Below, piece after piece: positions 6,622 to 7,098 of a stretch of 7,098 bases of DNA. Each line of letters begins with the position of its first letter. The first letter of the stretch is position 1. This DNA is from Hydrogenimonas sp. (GTDB lineage: Bacteria > Campylobacterota > Campylobacteria > Campylobacterales > Hydrogenimonadaceae). The position numbers and the translations under genes were made by a program. The stretch covers positions 11,292 to 18,389 of the forward strand of contig NZ_JAOZOZ010000021.1 in the NCBI RefSeq assembly GCF_029933015.1, read 5' to 3'. The notes under the pieces are model-generated. The model saw only the letters and a program-made list of their open reading frames with translations. It did no database searches and was not told the origin of the DNA.

Positions 6622-7098
6622 TCAGTGTCCTTTGACGGCGCGGGCCATATCCCACATCGGCAGGAAGATACCCAGAGCCAGCAGCAGGACCAGTGCTGCG
6701 ATGATGGCCAGCATGATCGGCTCGATGTAGCTGGACATGTTGTCGAGAATGTGGTTGAAGCGCATGCGGTAGTAGTCGGTGACTTTGCGCATCATGTTGT
6801 CGAGCTGGCCGCTGCTCTCGCCGGCGCTGATCATCTGGATGATCATGTTTTCGAAGACCCCGGTGTCCCGAAACGCTTCGGTAAGGCTCACACCTCGAGA
6901 TACGGAGACTTTGACCGCTTCGAGTTTTTCCCGCATGACGGCATTGTCGATCATGCTTGTCGCCGTATCCAGTGCGTCGGCGATGGGGATGCCCGCGTGG
7001 ACCAGTTCGGTGAATACGATGGAGAAGCGGTTGAGGGTCGCGAAGAAGATGATATCCTTGATCAGATAGGTTTTGAGCATCAGCTTGTCGGCTTTGTA
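6622..7098 (-). CDS. Type II secretion/type IV pilus inner-membrane platform protein (GspF/PilC family), C-terminal part
   Basis: The frame is open to the right edge of the window, with Tyr as the first visible codon, so the N-terminal part is missing. The 158 visible residues match the second GspF domain of a roughly 400-aa family. The helical signature RFSIVFTELVHAGIPIADAL is at 24-43 of the visible part, SRGVSLTEAF at 67-76, and the hallmark AGESSGQLD at 92-100. The final transmembrane helix runs at about 124-147 (EPIMLAIIAALVLLLALG...) and ends in FLPMWDMARAVKGH. Such proteins sit in the inner membrane and couple the cytoplasmic ATPase to pseudopilin or pilin assembly. A Met at 7080 is in frame, but it falls inside the domain and is not the start. 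Whether it belongs to a secretion or a pilus system cannot be told without the neighbouring genes, which lie beyond the right edge. It converges on the helicase gene. Confidence 0.93.
   Translation of the reverse strand, partial: YKADKLMLKTYLIKDIIFFATLNRFSIVFTELVHAGIPIADALDTATSMIDNAVMREKLEAVKVSVSRGVSLTEAFRDTGVFENMIIQMISAGESSGQLDNMMRKVTDYYRMRFNHILDNMSSYIEPIMLAIIAALVLLLALGIFLPMWDMARAVKGH

Overview
The window reads as an ordinary stretch of chromosome from a fairly GC-rich bacterium. No mobile element, CRISPR array, rRNA or tRNA is visible. Protein style suggests a member of the Campylobacterota (Sulfurovum/Sulfurimonas/Nitratifractor-like): the 190-residue conserved hypothetical with a CPxxHARR motif, the FNGA form of helicase motif III, and AT-rich -10 boxes without a clear -35. 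This placement rests on recalled family resemblance, not a search.

Layout: (1) 1-887, minus strand, a class I-like PPK2 polyphosphate kinase, cut by the left edge at or near its stop. (2) 888-950, a short divergent promoter region. (3) 951-1714, plus strand, two overlapping genes of unknown function (190 and 70 aa) that end at a strong rho-independent terminator at 1731-1754. (4) 1786-4419, minus strand, a complete valyl-tRNA synthetase, valS, converging on that terminator. (5) 4420-4503, a compact divergent promoter region with a perfect TATAAT for valS. (6) 4504-6585, plus strand, a complete UvrD/Rep-family superfamily 1 DNA helicase. (7) 6586-6621, a short convergent gap with a GC-rich hairpin. 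(8) 6622-7098, minus strand, the C-terminal part of a GspF/PilC-type inner-membrane platform protein, cut by the right edge.

The genes are separate housekeeping units in alternating orientation: phosphate/nucleotide energy metabolism, translation, DNA repair or replication, and secretion/pilus assembly. Only the two small genes at 951-1714 look like an operon. The points most worth a second look are that uncharacterised pair, a sequence in the helicase matching the sliding-clamp-binding consensus (QLGLF), and the helicase's atypical motif III. I found no convincing evidence for a new multi-gene system.
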